Source: Mactra quadrangularis | Taxonomy: Eukaryota; Mollusca; Bivalvia; Venerida; Mactridae | Direction of reading: 5' to 3' | DNA: 64,000 nucleotides | Assembly: GCA_025267735.1 (NCBI GenBank) | Contig: CM046297.1 | Coordinates: forward strand, 23,586,011 to 23,650,010 | Part shown: positions 11,295-24,624 of the stretch, piece by piece | Position numbering within the stretch: position 1 is the first letter of the stretch | How the letters are laid out: each line of letters begins with the position of its first letter | Made by a program: the position numbers and the translations under genes | Notes under the pieces: generated by a model | Seen by the model: the letters and a program-made list of their open reading frames with translations, nothing else | The model's database searches: none | Told to the model about the DNA's origin: nothing

Positions 11295-14200
11295 TAGCTA
11301 CCAAAGATGGCGAGAAAACATACATTTGCACTTCCTGGGACAGTTTCAGGCCAAAAGCGGAGAAATCAATTTTTTGAAAAAATTTGACCTTTTCGTCAGG
11401 TCCGCGTATGCAGAAAAAGTCAACTTTTTAGGGAAAAACCAAATGTTACCAAAGTGACCGAATGATGGTCCAGCTAGTCTGGGAGGTTGAGTCGGTCGAG
11501 AAAATGTGCAAAAAAGTAGTTCGTAAGTCGCCTCACAACGCGTGAGGCCCAGTTTTGTGTTCGGGGGATTTCTCCAAAAATATGAGAATTCTGCGCTTTT
11601 GCTGAATACGGGTTTTTGGGGGTCATAGCTACCAAAGATGGCGAGAAAACATACATTTGCACTTCCTGGGACAGTTTCAGGCCAAAAGCGGAGAAATCAA
11701 TTTTTTGAAAAAATTTGACCTTTTCGTCATGTCCGCGTATGCAGAAAAAGTCAACTTTTTGGGAAAAACCAAATGTTACCAAAGTGACCGAATGATGGTC
11801 CAGCTAGTCTGGGAGGTTGAGTCGGTCGAGAAAATGTGCAAAAAAGTAGTTCGTAAGTCGCCTCACAACGCGTGAGGCCCAGTTTTGTGTATCGGGGGAT
11901 TTCTCGAAAAATATGAGAATTCTGCGCTTTTGCTGAATACGGGTTTTTGGGGGGTCATAGCAACCAAAGATGGCGAGAAAACATACATTTGCACTTCCTG
12001 GGACAGTTTCAGGCCAAAAGCGGAGAAATCAATTTTTTGAAAAAATTTGACCTTTTCATCAGGTCCGCGTATGCAGAAAAAGTCAACTTTTTAGGGAAAA
12101 AACCAAATGTTACCAAAGTGACCGAATGATGGTCCAGCTAGTCTGGGAGGTTGAGTCGGTCGAGAAAATGTGCAAAAAAGTAGTTCGTAAGTCGCCTCAC
12201 AACGCGTGAGGCCCAGTTTTGTGTTTCGGGGGATTTCTCCAAAAATATGAGAATTCTGCGCTTTTGCTGAATACGGGTTTTTGGGGGTCATAGCTACCAA
12301 AGATGGCGAGAAAACATACATTTGCACTTCCTGGGACAGTTTCAGGCCAAAAGCGGAGAAATCAATTTTTGAAAAAAATTGACCTTTTCGTCAGGTCCGC
12401 GTATGCAGAAAAAGTCAACTTTTTAGGGAAAAACCAAATGTTACCAAAGTGACCGAATGATGGTCCAGCTAGTCTGGGAGGTTTGAGTCGGTCGAGAAAA
12501 TGTGCAAAAAAGTAGTTTGTAAGTCGCCTCACAACGCGTGAGGCCCCAGTTTTGTGTTTCGGGGGATTTCTCCAAAAATATGAGAATTCTGCACTTTTGC
12601 TGAATACGGGTTTTTGGGGGTCATAGCTACCAAAGATGGCGAGAAAACATACATTTGCACTTCCTGGGACAGTTTCAGGCCAAAAGCGGAGAAATCAATT
12701 TTTTGAAAAAACTTTACCTTTTCGTCAGGTCCGCGTATGCAGAAAAAGTCAACTTTTTAGGGAAAAACCAAATGTTACCAAGTGACCGAATGATGGTCCA
12801 GCAAGTCTGGGAGGTTGAGTCGGTCGAGAAAATGAGCAAAAAAGTAGTTCGTAAGTCGCCTCACAACGCGTGAGGCCCAGTTTTGTGTTTCGGGGGATTT
12901 CTCCAAAACTATGAGAATTCTGCGCTTTTGCTGAATACGGGTTTTTGGGGGTCATAGCTACCAAAGATGGCGAGAAAACATACATTTGCACTTCCTGGGA
13001 CAGTTTCAGGCCAAAAGCGGAGAAATCAATTTTTTGAAAAAATTTGACCTTTTCGTCAGGTCCGCGTATGCAGAAAAAGTCAACTTTTAGGGAAAAACCA
13101 AATGTTACCAAAGTGACCGAATGATGGTCCAGCTAGTCTGGGAGGTTGAGTCGGTTGAGAAAATGTGCAAAAAAGTAGTTCGTAAGTCGCCTCACAACGC
13201 GTGAGGCCCAGTTTTGTGTTTCGGGGGATTTCTCCAAAAATATGAGAATTCTGCACTTTTGCTGAATACGGGTTTTTGGGGGTCATAGCTACCAAAGATG
13301 GCGAGAAAACATACATTTGCACTTCCTGGGACAGTTTCAGGCCAAAAGCGGAGAAATCAATTTTTTGAAAAAATTTGACCTTTTCGTCAGGTCCGCGTAT
13401 GCAGAAAAAGTCAACTTTTTAGGGAAAAACCAAATGTTACCAAAGTGACCGAATGATGGTCCAGCTAGTTTGGGAGGTTGAGTCGGTCGAGAAAATGTGC
13501 AAAAAAAGTAGTTCGTAAATCGCCTCACAACGCGTGAGGCCCAGTTTTGTGTTTCGGGGGATTTCTCCAAAAATATGAGACTTCTGCATTTTTGCTGAAT
13601 ACGGGTTTTTGGGGGTCATAGCTACCAAAGATGGCGAGAAAACATACATTTGCACTTCCTGGGACAGTTTCAGGCCAAAAGCGGAGAAATCAATTTTTTG
13701 AAAAAATTTGACCTTTTCGTCAGGTCCGCGTATGCAGAAAAAGTCAACTTTTTAGGGAAAAACCAAATGTTACCAAAGTGACCGAATGATGGTCCAGCTA
13801 GTCTGGGAGGTTGAGTCGGTCGAGAAAATGTGCAAAAAAGTAGTTCGTAAGTCGCCTCACAACGCGTGAGGCCCAGTTTTGTGTTTCGGGGGATTTCTCC
13901 AAAAATATGAGAATTCTGCACTTTTGCTGAATACGGGTTTTTGGGGGTCATAGCTACCAAAGATGGCGAGAAAACATACATTTGCACTTCCTGGGACAGT
14001 TTCAGACCAAAAGCGGAGAAATCAATTTTTTTGAAAAAATTTGACCTTTTCGTCAGGTCCGCGTATGCGGAAAAAGTCAACTTTTTAGGGAAAAACCAAA
14101 TGTTACCAAAGTGACCGAATGATGGTCCAGCTAGTCTGGGAGGTTGAGTCGGTCGAGAAAATGTGCAAAAAAGTAGTTCGTAAGTCGCCTCACAACGCGT

Positions 14201-16050
14201 GAGGCCCAGTTTTGTGTATCGGGGGATTTCTCCAAAAATATGAGAATTCTGCGCTTTTGCTGAATACGGGTTTTTGGGGGTCATAGCTACCAAAGATTGC
14301 GAGAAAACATACATTTGCACTTCCTGGGACAGTTTCAGGCCAAAAGCGGAGAAATCAATTTTTTGAAAAAATTTGACCTTTTCGTCAGGTTCGCGTATGC
14401 AGAAAAAGTCAACTTTTTAGGGAAAAACCAAATGTTACCAAAGTGACCGAATGATGGTCCAGCTAGTCTGGGAGGTTGAGTCGGTCGAGAAAATGTGCAA
14501 AAAAGTAGTTCGTAAGTGGCCTCACAACGCGTGAGGCCCAGTTTTGTGTTTCGGGGGATTTCTCCAAAAATATGAGAATTCTGCGCTTTTGCTGAATACG
14601 GGTTTTTGGGGGTCATAGCTACCAAAGATGGCGAGAAAACATACATTTGCACTTCCTGGGACAGTTTCAGGCCAAAAGCGGAGAAATCAATTTTTTGAAA
14701 AAATTTGACCTTTTCGTCGGGGCCGCGTATGCAGAAAAAGTCAACTTTTTAGGGAAAAACCAAATGCTACCAAAGTGACCGAATGATGGTCCAGCTAGTC
14801 TGGGAGGTTGAGTCGGTTGAGAAAATGTGTAAAATAGTAGTTCGTAAGTCGCCTCACAACGCGTGAGGCCCAGTTTTGTGTTTCGGGGGATTTCTCCAAA
14901 AATATGAGAATTCTGCTTTTTTGCTGAATACGGGTTTTTGGGGGTCATAGCTACCAAAGATGGCGAGGAAAACATACATTTGCACTTCCTGGGACAGTTT
15001 CAGGCCAAAAGCGGAGAAATCAATTTTTTGAAAAAACTTTACCTTTTCGTCAGGTCCGCGTTATGCAGAAAAAGTCAACTTTTTAGGGAAAAACCAAATG
15101 TTACCAAAGTGAGCCGAATGATGGTCCAGCTAGTCTGGGAGGTTGAGTCGGTCGAGAAAATGTGCAAAAAAGTAGTTCGTAAGTCGCCTCACAACGCGTG
15201 AGGCCCAGTTTTGTGTTTCGAGGGATTTCTCCAAAAATATGAGAATTCTGCGCTTTTGCTGAATACGGGTTTTTGGGGGTCATAGCTACCAAAGATGGCG
15301 AGAAAACATACATTTGCACTTCCTGGGACAGTTTCAGGCCAAAAGCGGAGAAATCAATTTTTTGAAAAAATTTGACCTTTTCGTCAGGTCCGCGTATGCA
15401 GAAAAAGTCAACTTTTTAGGGAAAAACCAAATGTTACCAAAGTGACCGAATGATGGTCCAGCTAGTCTGGGAGGTTGAGTCGGTCGAGAAAATGTGCAAA
15501 AAAGTAGTTCGTAAGTGGCCTCACAACGCTTGAGGCCCAGTTTTGTGTTTCGGGGGATTTCTCCAAAAATATGAGAATTCTGCGCTTTTGCTGAATACGG
15601 GTTTTTGGGGGTCATAGCTACCAAAGATGGCGAGAAAACATACATTTGCACTTCCTGGGACAGTTTCAGGCCAAAAGCGGAGAAATCAATTTTTTGAAAA
15701 AATTTGACCTTTTCGTCAGGTCCGCGTATGCAGAAAAAGTCAACTTTTTAGGGAAAAACCAAATGTTACCAAAGTGACCGAATGATGGTCCAGCTAGTCT
15801 GGGAGGTTGAGTCGGTCGAGAAAATGTGCAAAAAAGTAGTTCCTAAGTGGCCTCACAACGCTTGAGGCCCAGTTTTGTGTTTCGGGGGATTTCTCCAAAA
15901 ATATGAGAATTCTGCGCTTTTGCTGAATACGGGTTTTTGGGGGTCATAGCTACCAAAGATGGCGAGAAAACATACATTTGCACTTCCTGGGACAGTTTCA
16001 GGCCAAAAGCGGAGAAATCAATTTTTTGAAAAAATTTGACCTTTTCGTCA
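11295..16050. repeat. Indel-rich copy of satellite block 18936-~24000
   Basis: Rare variants line up one-to-one with the later block: 'gtcatgtccg' 11726/19368, 'atagcaacc' ~11958/19599, 'caagtctggg' ~12803/20443, 'aaaactatgag' ~12906/20546, 'gctagtttggg' ~13464/21105, 'gagacttctgc' ~13577/21217, 'ttcagaccaa' ~14002/21643, 'caggttcgcg' ~14386/22026, 'aatgctacc' 14767/22406. The offset starts at 7641-7642 bp, essentially 23 monomers (7636). Thirteen single-base indels, mostly in homopolymers, account exactly for the drift of the offset, and all lie in this copy. The left edge is the gap; the right edge lies between about 15.94 and 16.17 kb. Confidence 0.88.
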
Positions 16051-18935
16051 GGTCCGCGTATGCAGAAAAAGTCAACTTTTTAGGGAAAAACCAAATGTTA
16101 CCAAAGTGACCGAATGATGGTCCAGCTAGTCTGGGAGGTTGAGTCGGTCGAGAAAATGTGCAAAAAAGTAGTTCGTAAGTCGCCTCACAACGCGTGAGGC
16201 CCAGTTTTGTGTTTCGGGGGATTTCTCCAAAAATATGAGAATTCTGCGCTTTTGCTGAATACGGGTTTTTGGGGGTCATAGCTACCAAAGATGGCGAGAA
16301 AACATACATTTGCACTTCCTGGGACAGTTTCAGGCCAAAAGCGGAGAAATCAATTTTTTGAAAAAATTTGACCTTTTAGTCAGGTCCGCGTATGCAGAAA
16401 AAGTCAACTTTTTAGGGAAAAACCAAATGTTACCAAAGTGACCGAATGATGGTCCAGCTAGTCTGGGAGGTTGAGTCGGTCGAGAAAATGTGCAAAAAAG
16501 TAGTTCGTAAGTCGCCTCACAATGCGTGAGGCCCAGTTTTGTGTTTCGGGGGATTTCTCCAAAAATATGAGAATTCTGCGCTTTTGCTGAATACGGGTTT
16601 TTGGGGGTCATAGCTACCAAAGATGGTGAGAAAACATACATTTGCACTTCCTGGGACAGTGTTCAGGCCAAAAGCGGAGAAATCAATTTTTTGAAAAAAT
16701 TTGACCTTTTCGTCAGGTCCGCGTATGCAGAAAAAGTCAACTTTTTAGGGAAAAACCAAATGTTACCAAAGTGACCGAATGATGGTCCAGCTAGTCTGGG
16801 AGGTTGAGTCGGTCGAGAAAATGTGCAAAAAAATAGTTCGTAAGTCGCCTCACAACGCGTGAGGCCCAGTTTTGTGTTTCGGGGGGATTTCTCCAAAAAT
16901 ATGAGAATTCTGCACTTTTGCTGAATACGGGTTTTTGGGGGTCATAGCTACCAAAGATGGCGAGAAAACATACATTTGCACTTCCTGGGACAGTTTCAGG
17001 CCAAAAGCGGAGAAATCAATTTTTTGAAAAAACTTGACCTTTTCGTCAGGTCCGCGTATGCAGAAAAAGTCACCTTTTTAGGGAAAAACCAAATGTTACC
17101 AAAGTGACCGAATGATGGTCCAGCTAGTCTGGGAGGTTGAGTCGGTCGAGAAAATGTGCAAAAAAGTAGTTGGTAAGTCGCCTCACAACGCGTGAGGCCC
17201 AGTTTTGTGTTTCGGGGGATTTCTCCAAAAATAAGAGAATTCTGCGCTTTTGCTGAATACGGGTTTTTGGGGGTCATAGCTACCAAAGATGGCGAGAAAA
17301 CATACATTTGCACTTCCTGGGACAGTTTCAGGCCAAAAGCGGAGAAATCAATTTTTTGAAAAAATTTGACCTTTTCGTCAGGTCCGCGTATGCAGAAAAA
17401 GTCAACTTTTTAGGGAAAAACCAAATGTTACCAAAGTGACCGAATGATGGTCCAGCTAGTCTGGGAGGTTGAGTCGGTCGAGAAAATGTGCAAAAAAGTA
17501 GTTCGTAAGTCGCCTCACAACGCGTGAGACCCAGTTTTGTGTTTCGGGGGATTTCTCCAAAAATATGAGAATTCTGCGCTTTTGCTGAATACGGGTTTTT
17601 GGGGGTCATAGCTACCAAAGATGGCGAGAAAACATACATTTGCACTTCCTGGGACAGTTTCAGGCCAAAAGCGGAGAAATCAATTTTTTGAAAAAATTTG
17701 ACCTTTTCGTCAGGTCCGCGTATGCAGAAAAAGTCAACTTTTTAGGGAAAAACCAAATGTTACCAAAGTGACCGAATGATGGTCCAGCTAGTCTGGGAGG
17801 TTGAGTCGGTCGAGAAAATGTGCAAAAAAGTAGTTGGTAAGTCGCCTCACAACGCGTGAGGCCCAGTTTTGTGTTTCGGGGGATTTCTCCAAAAATATGA
17901 GAATTCTGCACTTTTGCTGAATACGGGTTTTTGGGGGTCATAGCTACCAAAGATGGCGAGAAAACATACATTTGCACTTCCTGGGACAGTTTCAGGCCAA
18001 AAGCGGAGAAATCAATTTTTTGAAAAAATTTGACCTTTTCGTCAGGTCCGCGTATGCAGAAAAAGTCAACTTTTTAGGGAAAATCAAATGTTACAAAGTG
18101 ACCGAATGATGGTCCAGCTAGTCTGGGAGGTTGAGTCGGTCGAGAAAATGTGCAAAAAAGTAGTTCGTAAGGTCGCCTCACAACGCGTGAGGCCCAGTTT
18201 TGTGTTTCGGGGGATTTCTCCAAAAATATGAGAATTCTGCGCTTTTGCTGAATACGCGTTTTTGGGGGTCATAGCTACCAAAGATGGCGAGAAAACATAC
18301 ATTTGCACTTCCTGGGACAGTTTCAGGCCAAAAGCGGAGAAATCAATTTTTTGAAAAAATTTGACCTTTTCGTTAGGTCCGCGTATGCAGAAAAAGTCAA
18401 CTTTTTAGGGAAAAACCAAATGTTACCAAAGTGACAGAATGATGGTCCAGCTAGTCTGGGAGGTTGAGTCGGTCGAGAAAATGTGCAAAAAAGTAGTTCG
18501 TAAGTCGCCTCACAACGCGTGAGGCCCAGTTTTGTGTTTCGGGGGATTTCTCCAAAAATATGAGAATTCTGCGCTTTTGCTGAATACGGGTTTTTGGGGG
18601 TCATAGCTACCAAAGATGGCGAGAAAACATACATTTGCACTTCCTGGGACAGTTTCAGGCCAAAAGCGGAGAAATCAATTTTTTGACAAAATTTGACCTT
18701 TTCGTCAGGTCCGCGTATGCAGAAAAAGTCAACTTTTTAGGGAAAAACCAAATGTTACCAAAGTGACCGAATGATGGTCCAGCTAGTCTGGGAGGTTGAG
18801 TCGGTCGAGAAAATGTGCAAAAAAGTAGTTGGTAAGTCACCTCACAACGCGTGAGGCCCAGTTTTGTGTTTCGGGGGATTTCTCCAAAAATATGAGAATT
18901 CTGCGCTTTTGCTGAATACGGGTTTTTGGGGGTCA

Positions 18936-21900
18936 TAGCTACCAAAGATGGCGAGAAAACATACATTTGCACTTCCTGGGACAGTTTCAGGCCAAAAGCG
19001 GAGAAATCAATTTTTTGAAAAAATTTGACCTTTTCGTCAGGTCCGCGTATGCAGAAAAAGTCAACTTTTTAGGGAAAAACCAAATGTTACCAAAGTGACC
19101 GAATGATGGTCCAGCTAGTCTGGGAGGTTGAGTCGGTCGAGAAAATGTGCAAAAAAGTAGTTCGTAAGTCGCCTCACAACGCGTGAGGCCCAGTTTTGTG
19201 TTTCGGGGGATTTCTCCAAAAATATGAGAATTCTGCGCTTTTGCTGAATACGGGTTTTTGGGGGTCATAGCTACCAAAGATGGCGAGAAAACATACATTT
19301 GCACTTCCTGGGACAGTTTCAGGCCAAAGGCGGAGAAATCAATTTTTTGAAAAAATTTGACCTTTTCGTCATGTCCGCGTATGCAGAAAAAGTCAACTTT
19401 TTGGGAAAAACCAAATGTTACCAAAGTGACCGAATGATGGTCCAGCTAGTCTGGGAGGTTGAGTCGGTCGAGAAAATGTGCAAAAAAGTAGTTCGTAAGT
19501 CGCCTCACAACGCGTGAGGCCCAGTTTTGTGTATCGGGGGATTTCTCCAAAAATATGAGAATTCTGCGCTTTTGCTGAATACGGGTTTTTGGGGGTCATA
19601 GCAACCAAAGATGGCGAGAAAACATACATTTGCACTTCCTGGGACAGTTTCAGGCCAAAAGCGGAGAAATCAATTTTTTGAAAAAATTTGACCTTTTCAT
19701 CAGGTCCGCGTATGCAGAAAAAGTCAACTTTTTAGGGAAAAACCAAATGTTACCAAAGTGACCGAATGATGGTCCAGCTAGTCTGGGAGGTTGAGTCGGT
19801 CGAGAAAATGTGCAAAAAAGTAGTTCGTAAGTCGCCTCACAACGCGTGAGGCCCAGTTTTGTGTTTCGGGGGATTTCTCCAAAAATATGAGAATTCTGCG
19901 CTTTTGCTGAATACGGGTTTTTGGGGGTCATAGCTACCAAAGATGGCGAGAAAACATACATTTGCACTTCCTGGGACAGTTTCAGGCCAAAAGCGGAGAA
20001 ATCAATTTTTTGAAAAAAATTGACCTTTTCGTCAGGTCCGCGTATGCAGAAAAAGTCAACTTTTTAGGGAAAAACCAAATGTTACCAAAGTGACCGAATG
20101 ATGGTCCAGCTAGTCTGGGAGGTTGAGTCGGTCGAGAAAATGTGCAAAAAAGTAGTTTGTAAGTCGCCTCACAACGCGTGAGGCCCAGTTTTGTGTTTCG
20201 GGGGATTTCTCCAAAAATATGAGAATTCTGCACTTTTGCTGAATACGGGTTTTTGGGGGTCATAGCTACCAAAGATGGCGAGAAAACATACATTTGCACT
20301 TCCTGGGACAGTTTCAGGCCAAAAGCGGAGAAATCAATTTTTTGAAAAAACTTTACCTTTTCGTCAGGTCCGCGTATGCAGAAAAAGTCAACTTTTTAGG
20401 GAAAAACCAAATGTTACCAAAGTGACCGAATGATGGTCCAGCAAGTCTGGGAGGTTGAGTCGGTCGAGAAAATGAGCAAAAAAGTAGTTCGTAAGTCGCC
20501 TCACAACGCGTGAGGCCCAGTTTTGTGTTTCGGGGGATTTCTCCAAAACTATGAGAATTCTGCGCTTTTGCTGAATACGGGTTTTTGGGGGTCATAGCTA
20601 CCAAAGATGGCGAGAAAACATACATTTGCACTTCCTGGGACAGTTTCAGGCCAAAAGCGGAGAAATCAATTTTTTGAAAAAATTTGACCTTTTCGTCAGG
20701 TCCGCGTATGCAGAAAAAGTCAACTTTTTAGGGAAAAACCAAATGTTACCAAAGTGACCGAATGATGGTCCAGCTAGTCTGGGAGGTTGAGTCGGTTGAG
20801 AAAATGTGCAAAAAAGTAGTTCGTAAGTCGCCTCACAACGCGTGAGGCCCAGTTTTGTGTTTCGGGGGATTTCTCCAAAAATATGAGAATTCTGCACTTT
20901 TGCTGAATACGGGTTTTTGGGGGTCATAGCTACCAAAGATGGCGAGAAAACATACATTTGCACTTCCTGGGACAGTTTCAGGCCAAAAGCGGAGAAATCA
21001 ATTTTTTGAAAAAATTTGACCTTTTCGTCAGGTCCGCGTATGCAGAAAAAGTCAACTTTTTAGGGAAAAACCAAATGTTACCAAAGTGACCGAATGATGG
21101 TCCAGCTAGTTTGGGAGGTTGAGTCGGTCGAGAAAATGTGCAAAAAAGTAGTTCGTAAATCGCCTCACAACGCGTGAGGCCCAGTTTTGTGTTTCGGGGG
21201 ATTTCTCCAAAAATATGAGACTTCTGCATTTTTGCTGAATACGGGTTTTTGGGGGTCATAGCTACCAAAGATGGCGAGAAAACATACATTTGCACTTCCT
21301 GGGACAGTTTCAGGCCAAAAGCGGAGAAATCAATTTTTTGAAAAAATTTGACCTTTTCGTCAGGTCCGCGTATGCAGAAAAAGTCAACTTTTTAGGGAAA
21401 AACCAAATGTTACCAAAGTGACCGAATGATGGTCCAGCTAGTCTGGGAGGTTGAGTCGGTCGAGAAAATGTGCAAAAAAGTAGTTGGTAAGTCGCCTCAC
21501 AACGCGTGAGGCCCAGTTTTGTGTTTCGGGGGATTTCTCCAAAAATATGAGAATTCTGCACTTTTGCTGAATACGGGTTTTTGGGGGTCATAGCTACCAA
21601 AGATGGCGAGAAAACATACATTTGCACTTCCTGGGACAGTTTCAGACCAAAAGCGGAGAAATCAATTTTTTGAAAAAATTTGACCTTTTCGTCAGGTCCG
21701 TGTATGCGGAAAAAGTCAACTTTTTAGGGAAAAACCAAATGTTACCAAAGTGACCGAATGATGGTCCAGCTAGTCTGGGAGGTTGAGTCGGTCGAGAAAA
21801 TGTGCAAAAAAGTAGTTCGTAAGTCGCCTCACAACGCGTGAGGCCCAGTTTTGTGTATCGGGGGATTTCTCCAAAAATATGAGAATTCTGCGCTTTTGCT

Positions 21901-24020
21901 GAATACGGGTTTTTGGGGGTCATAGCTACCAAAGATTGCGAGAAAACATACATTTGCACTTCCTGGGACAGTTTCAGGCCAAAAGCGGAGAAATCAATTT
22001 TTTGAAAAAATTTGACCTTTTCGTCAGGTTCGCGTATGCAGAAAAAGTCAACTTTTTAGGGAAAAACCAAATGTTACCAAAGTGACCGAATGATGGTCCA
22101 GCTAGTCTGGGAGGTTGAGTCGGTCGAGAAAATGTGCAAAAAAGTAGTTCGTAAGTGGCCTCACAACGCGTGAGGCCCAGTTTTGTGTTTCGGGGGATTT
22201 CTCCAAAAATATGAGAATTCTGCGCTTTTGCTGAATACGGGTTTTTGGGGGTCATAGCTACCAAAGATGGCGAGAAAACATACATTTGCACTTCCTGGGA
22301 CAGTTTCAGGCCAAAAGCGGAGAAATCAATTTTTTGAAAAAATTTGACCTTTTCGTCAGGTCCGCGTATGCAGAAAAAGTCAACTTTTTAGGGAAAAACC
22401 AAATGCTACCAAAGTGACCGAATGATGGTCCAGCTAGTCTGGGAGGTTGAGTCGGTTGAGAAAATGTGTAAAATAGTAGTTCGTAAGTCGCCTCACAACG
22501 CGTGAGGCCCAGTTTTGTGTTTCGGGGGATTTCTCCAAAAATATGAGAATTCTGCACTTTTGCTGAATACGGGTTTTTGGGGGTCATAGCTACCAAAGAT
22601 GGCGAGAAAACATACATTTGCACTTCCTGGGACAGTTTCAGGCCAAAAGCGGAGAAATCAATTTTTTGAAAAAATTTGACCTTTTCGTCAGGTCCGCGTA
22701 TGCAGAAAAAGTCAACTTTTTAGGGAAAAACCAAATGCTACCAAAGTGACCGAATGATGGTCCAGCTAGTCTGGGAGGTTGAGTCGGTTGAGAAAATGTG
22801 TAAAATAGTAGTTCGTAAGTCGCCTCACAACGCGTGAGGCCCAGTTTTGTGTTTCGGGGGATTTCTCCAAAAATATGAGAATTCTGCACTTTTGCTGAAT
22901 ACGGGTTTTTGGGGGTCATAGCTACCAAAGATGGCGAGAAAACATACATTTGCACTTCCTGGGACAGTTTCAGGCCAAAAGCGGAGAAATCAATTTTTTG
23001 AAAAAACTTTACCTTTTCGTCAGGTCCGCGTATGCAGAAAAAGTCAACTTTTTAGGGAAAAACCAAATGTTACCAAAGTGACCGAATGATGGTCCAGCTA
23101 GTCTGGGAGGTTGAGTCGGTCGAGAAAATGTGCAAAAAAGTAGTTCGTAAGTCGCCTCACAACGCGTGAGGCCCAGTTTTGTGTTTCGAGGGATTTCTCC
23201 AAAAATATGAGAATTCTGCGCTTTTGCTGAATACGGGTTTTTGGGGGTCATAGCTACCAAAGATGGCGAGAAAACATACATTTGCACTTCCTGGGACAGT
23301 TTCAGGCCAAAAGCGGAGAAATCAATTTTTTGAAAAAATTTGACCTTTTCGTCAGGTCCGCGTATGCAGAAAAAGTCAACTTTTTAGGGAAAAACCAAAT
23401 GTTACCAAAGTGACCGAATGATGGTCCAGCTAGTCTGGGAGGTTGAGTCGGTCGAGAAAATGTGCAAAAAAGTAGTTCGTAAGTGGCCTCACAACGCTTG
23501 AGGCCCAGTTTTGTGTTTCGGGGGATTTCTCCAAAAATATGAGAATTCTGCGCTTTTGCTGAATACGGGTTTTTGGGGGTCATAGCTACCAAAGATGGCG
23601 AGAAAACATACATTTGCACTTCCTGGGACAGTTTCAGGCCAAAAGCGGAGAAATCAATTTTTTGAAAAAATTTGACCTTTTCGTCAGGTCCGCGTATGCA
23701 GAAAAAGTCAACTTTTTAGGGAAAAACCAAATGTTACCAAAGTGACCGAATGATGGTCCAGCTAGTCTGGGAGGTTGAGTCGGTCGAGAAAATGTGCAAA
23801 AAAGTAGTTCCTAAGTGGCCTCACAACGCTTGAGGCCCAGTTTTGTGTTTCGGGGGATTTCTCCAAAAATATGAGAATTCTGCGCTTTTGCTGAATACGG
23901 GTTTTTGGGGGTCATAGCTACCAAAGATGGCGAGAAAACATACATTTGCACTTCCTGGGACAGTTTCAGGCCAAAAGCGGAGAAATCAATTTTTTGAAAA
24001 AATTTGACCTTTTCGTCAGG
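18936..24020. repeat. Clean copy of satellite block 11295-~16050, one monomer longer
   Basis: Partner of the indel-rich block after the gap. After 22406 the offset rises by exactly one monomer: the monomer with 'aatgctacc' and 'gtgtaaaatagtag' (22306-22637) is immediately repeated at 22638-22969, while the first block has it once (14667-14998). Downstream the two blocks stay in register at 7968 bp (15221/23189 and 15843/23811) until they diverge near 24.0 kb. Confidence 0.85.
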
Positions 24021-24624
24021 TCCGCGTATGCAGAAAAAGTCAACTTTTAGGGAAAAACCAAATGTTACCAAAGTGACCGAATGATGGTCCAGCTAGTCTG
24101 GGAGGTTGAGTCGGTCGAGAAAATGTGCAAAAAAGTAGTTGGTAAGTCGCCTCACAACGCGTGAGGCCCAGTTTTGTGTTTCGGGGGATTTCTCCAAAAA
24201 TATGAGAATTCTGCACTTTTGCTGAATACGGGTTTTTGGGGGTCATAGCTACCAAAGATGGCGAGAAAACATACATTTGCACTTCCTGGGACAGTTTCAG
24301 GCCAAAAGCGGAGAAATCAATTTTTTGAAAAAATTTGACCTTTTCGTCAGGTCCGCGTATGCAGAAAAAGTCAACTTTTTAGGGAAAAACCAAATGTTAC
24401 CAAAGTGACCAAATGATGGTCCAGCTAGTCTGGGAGGTTGAGTCGGTCGAGAAAATGTGCAAAAAAGTAGTTCGTAAGTCGCCTCACAACGCGTGAGGCC
24501 CAGTTTTGTGTTTCGGGGGATTTCTCCAAAAATATGAGAATTCTGCACTTTTGCTGAATACGGGTTTTTGGGGGTCATAGCTACCAAACATGGCGAGAAA
24601 ACATACATTTGCACTTCCTGGGAC

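Larger units (their letters stand above)
11295..24624. repeat. 332-bp satellite array, right contig
   Basis: This continues the same 332-bp satellite, in the same orientation and with about 40 monomers, and ends abruptly at 24624 inside a monomer after 'acttcctgggac'. Single-base indels are dense between about 11.5 and 18.2 kb (for example 12482, 12546, 13507, 15112, 16662, 18083, 18171) and nearly absent from 18.9 to 24.0 kb. This half contains a 23-monomer long-range duplication, annotated separately. Indels fuse or break the minus-strand frames seen elsewhere, as expected for a non-coding array. Confidence 0.97.

Noticed and set aside
1..24624. CRISPR-like regular repetition.
   Set aside because: The repeats are contiguous 332-bp monomers with no variable spacers, in evidently eukaryotic sequence.
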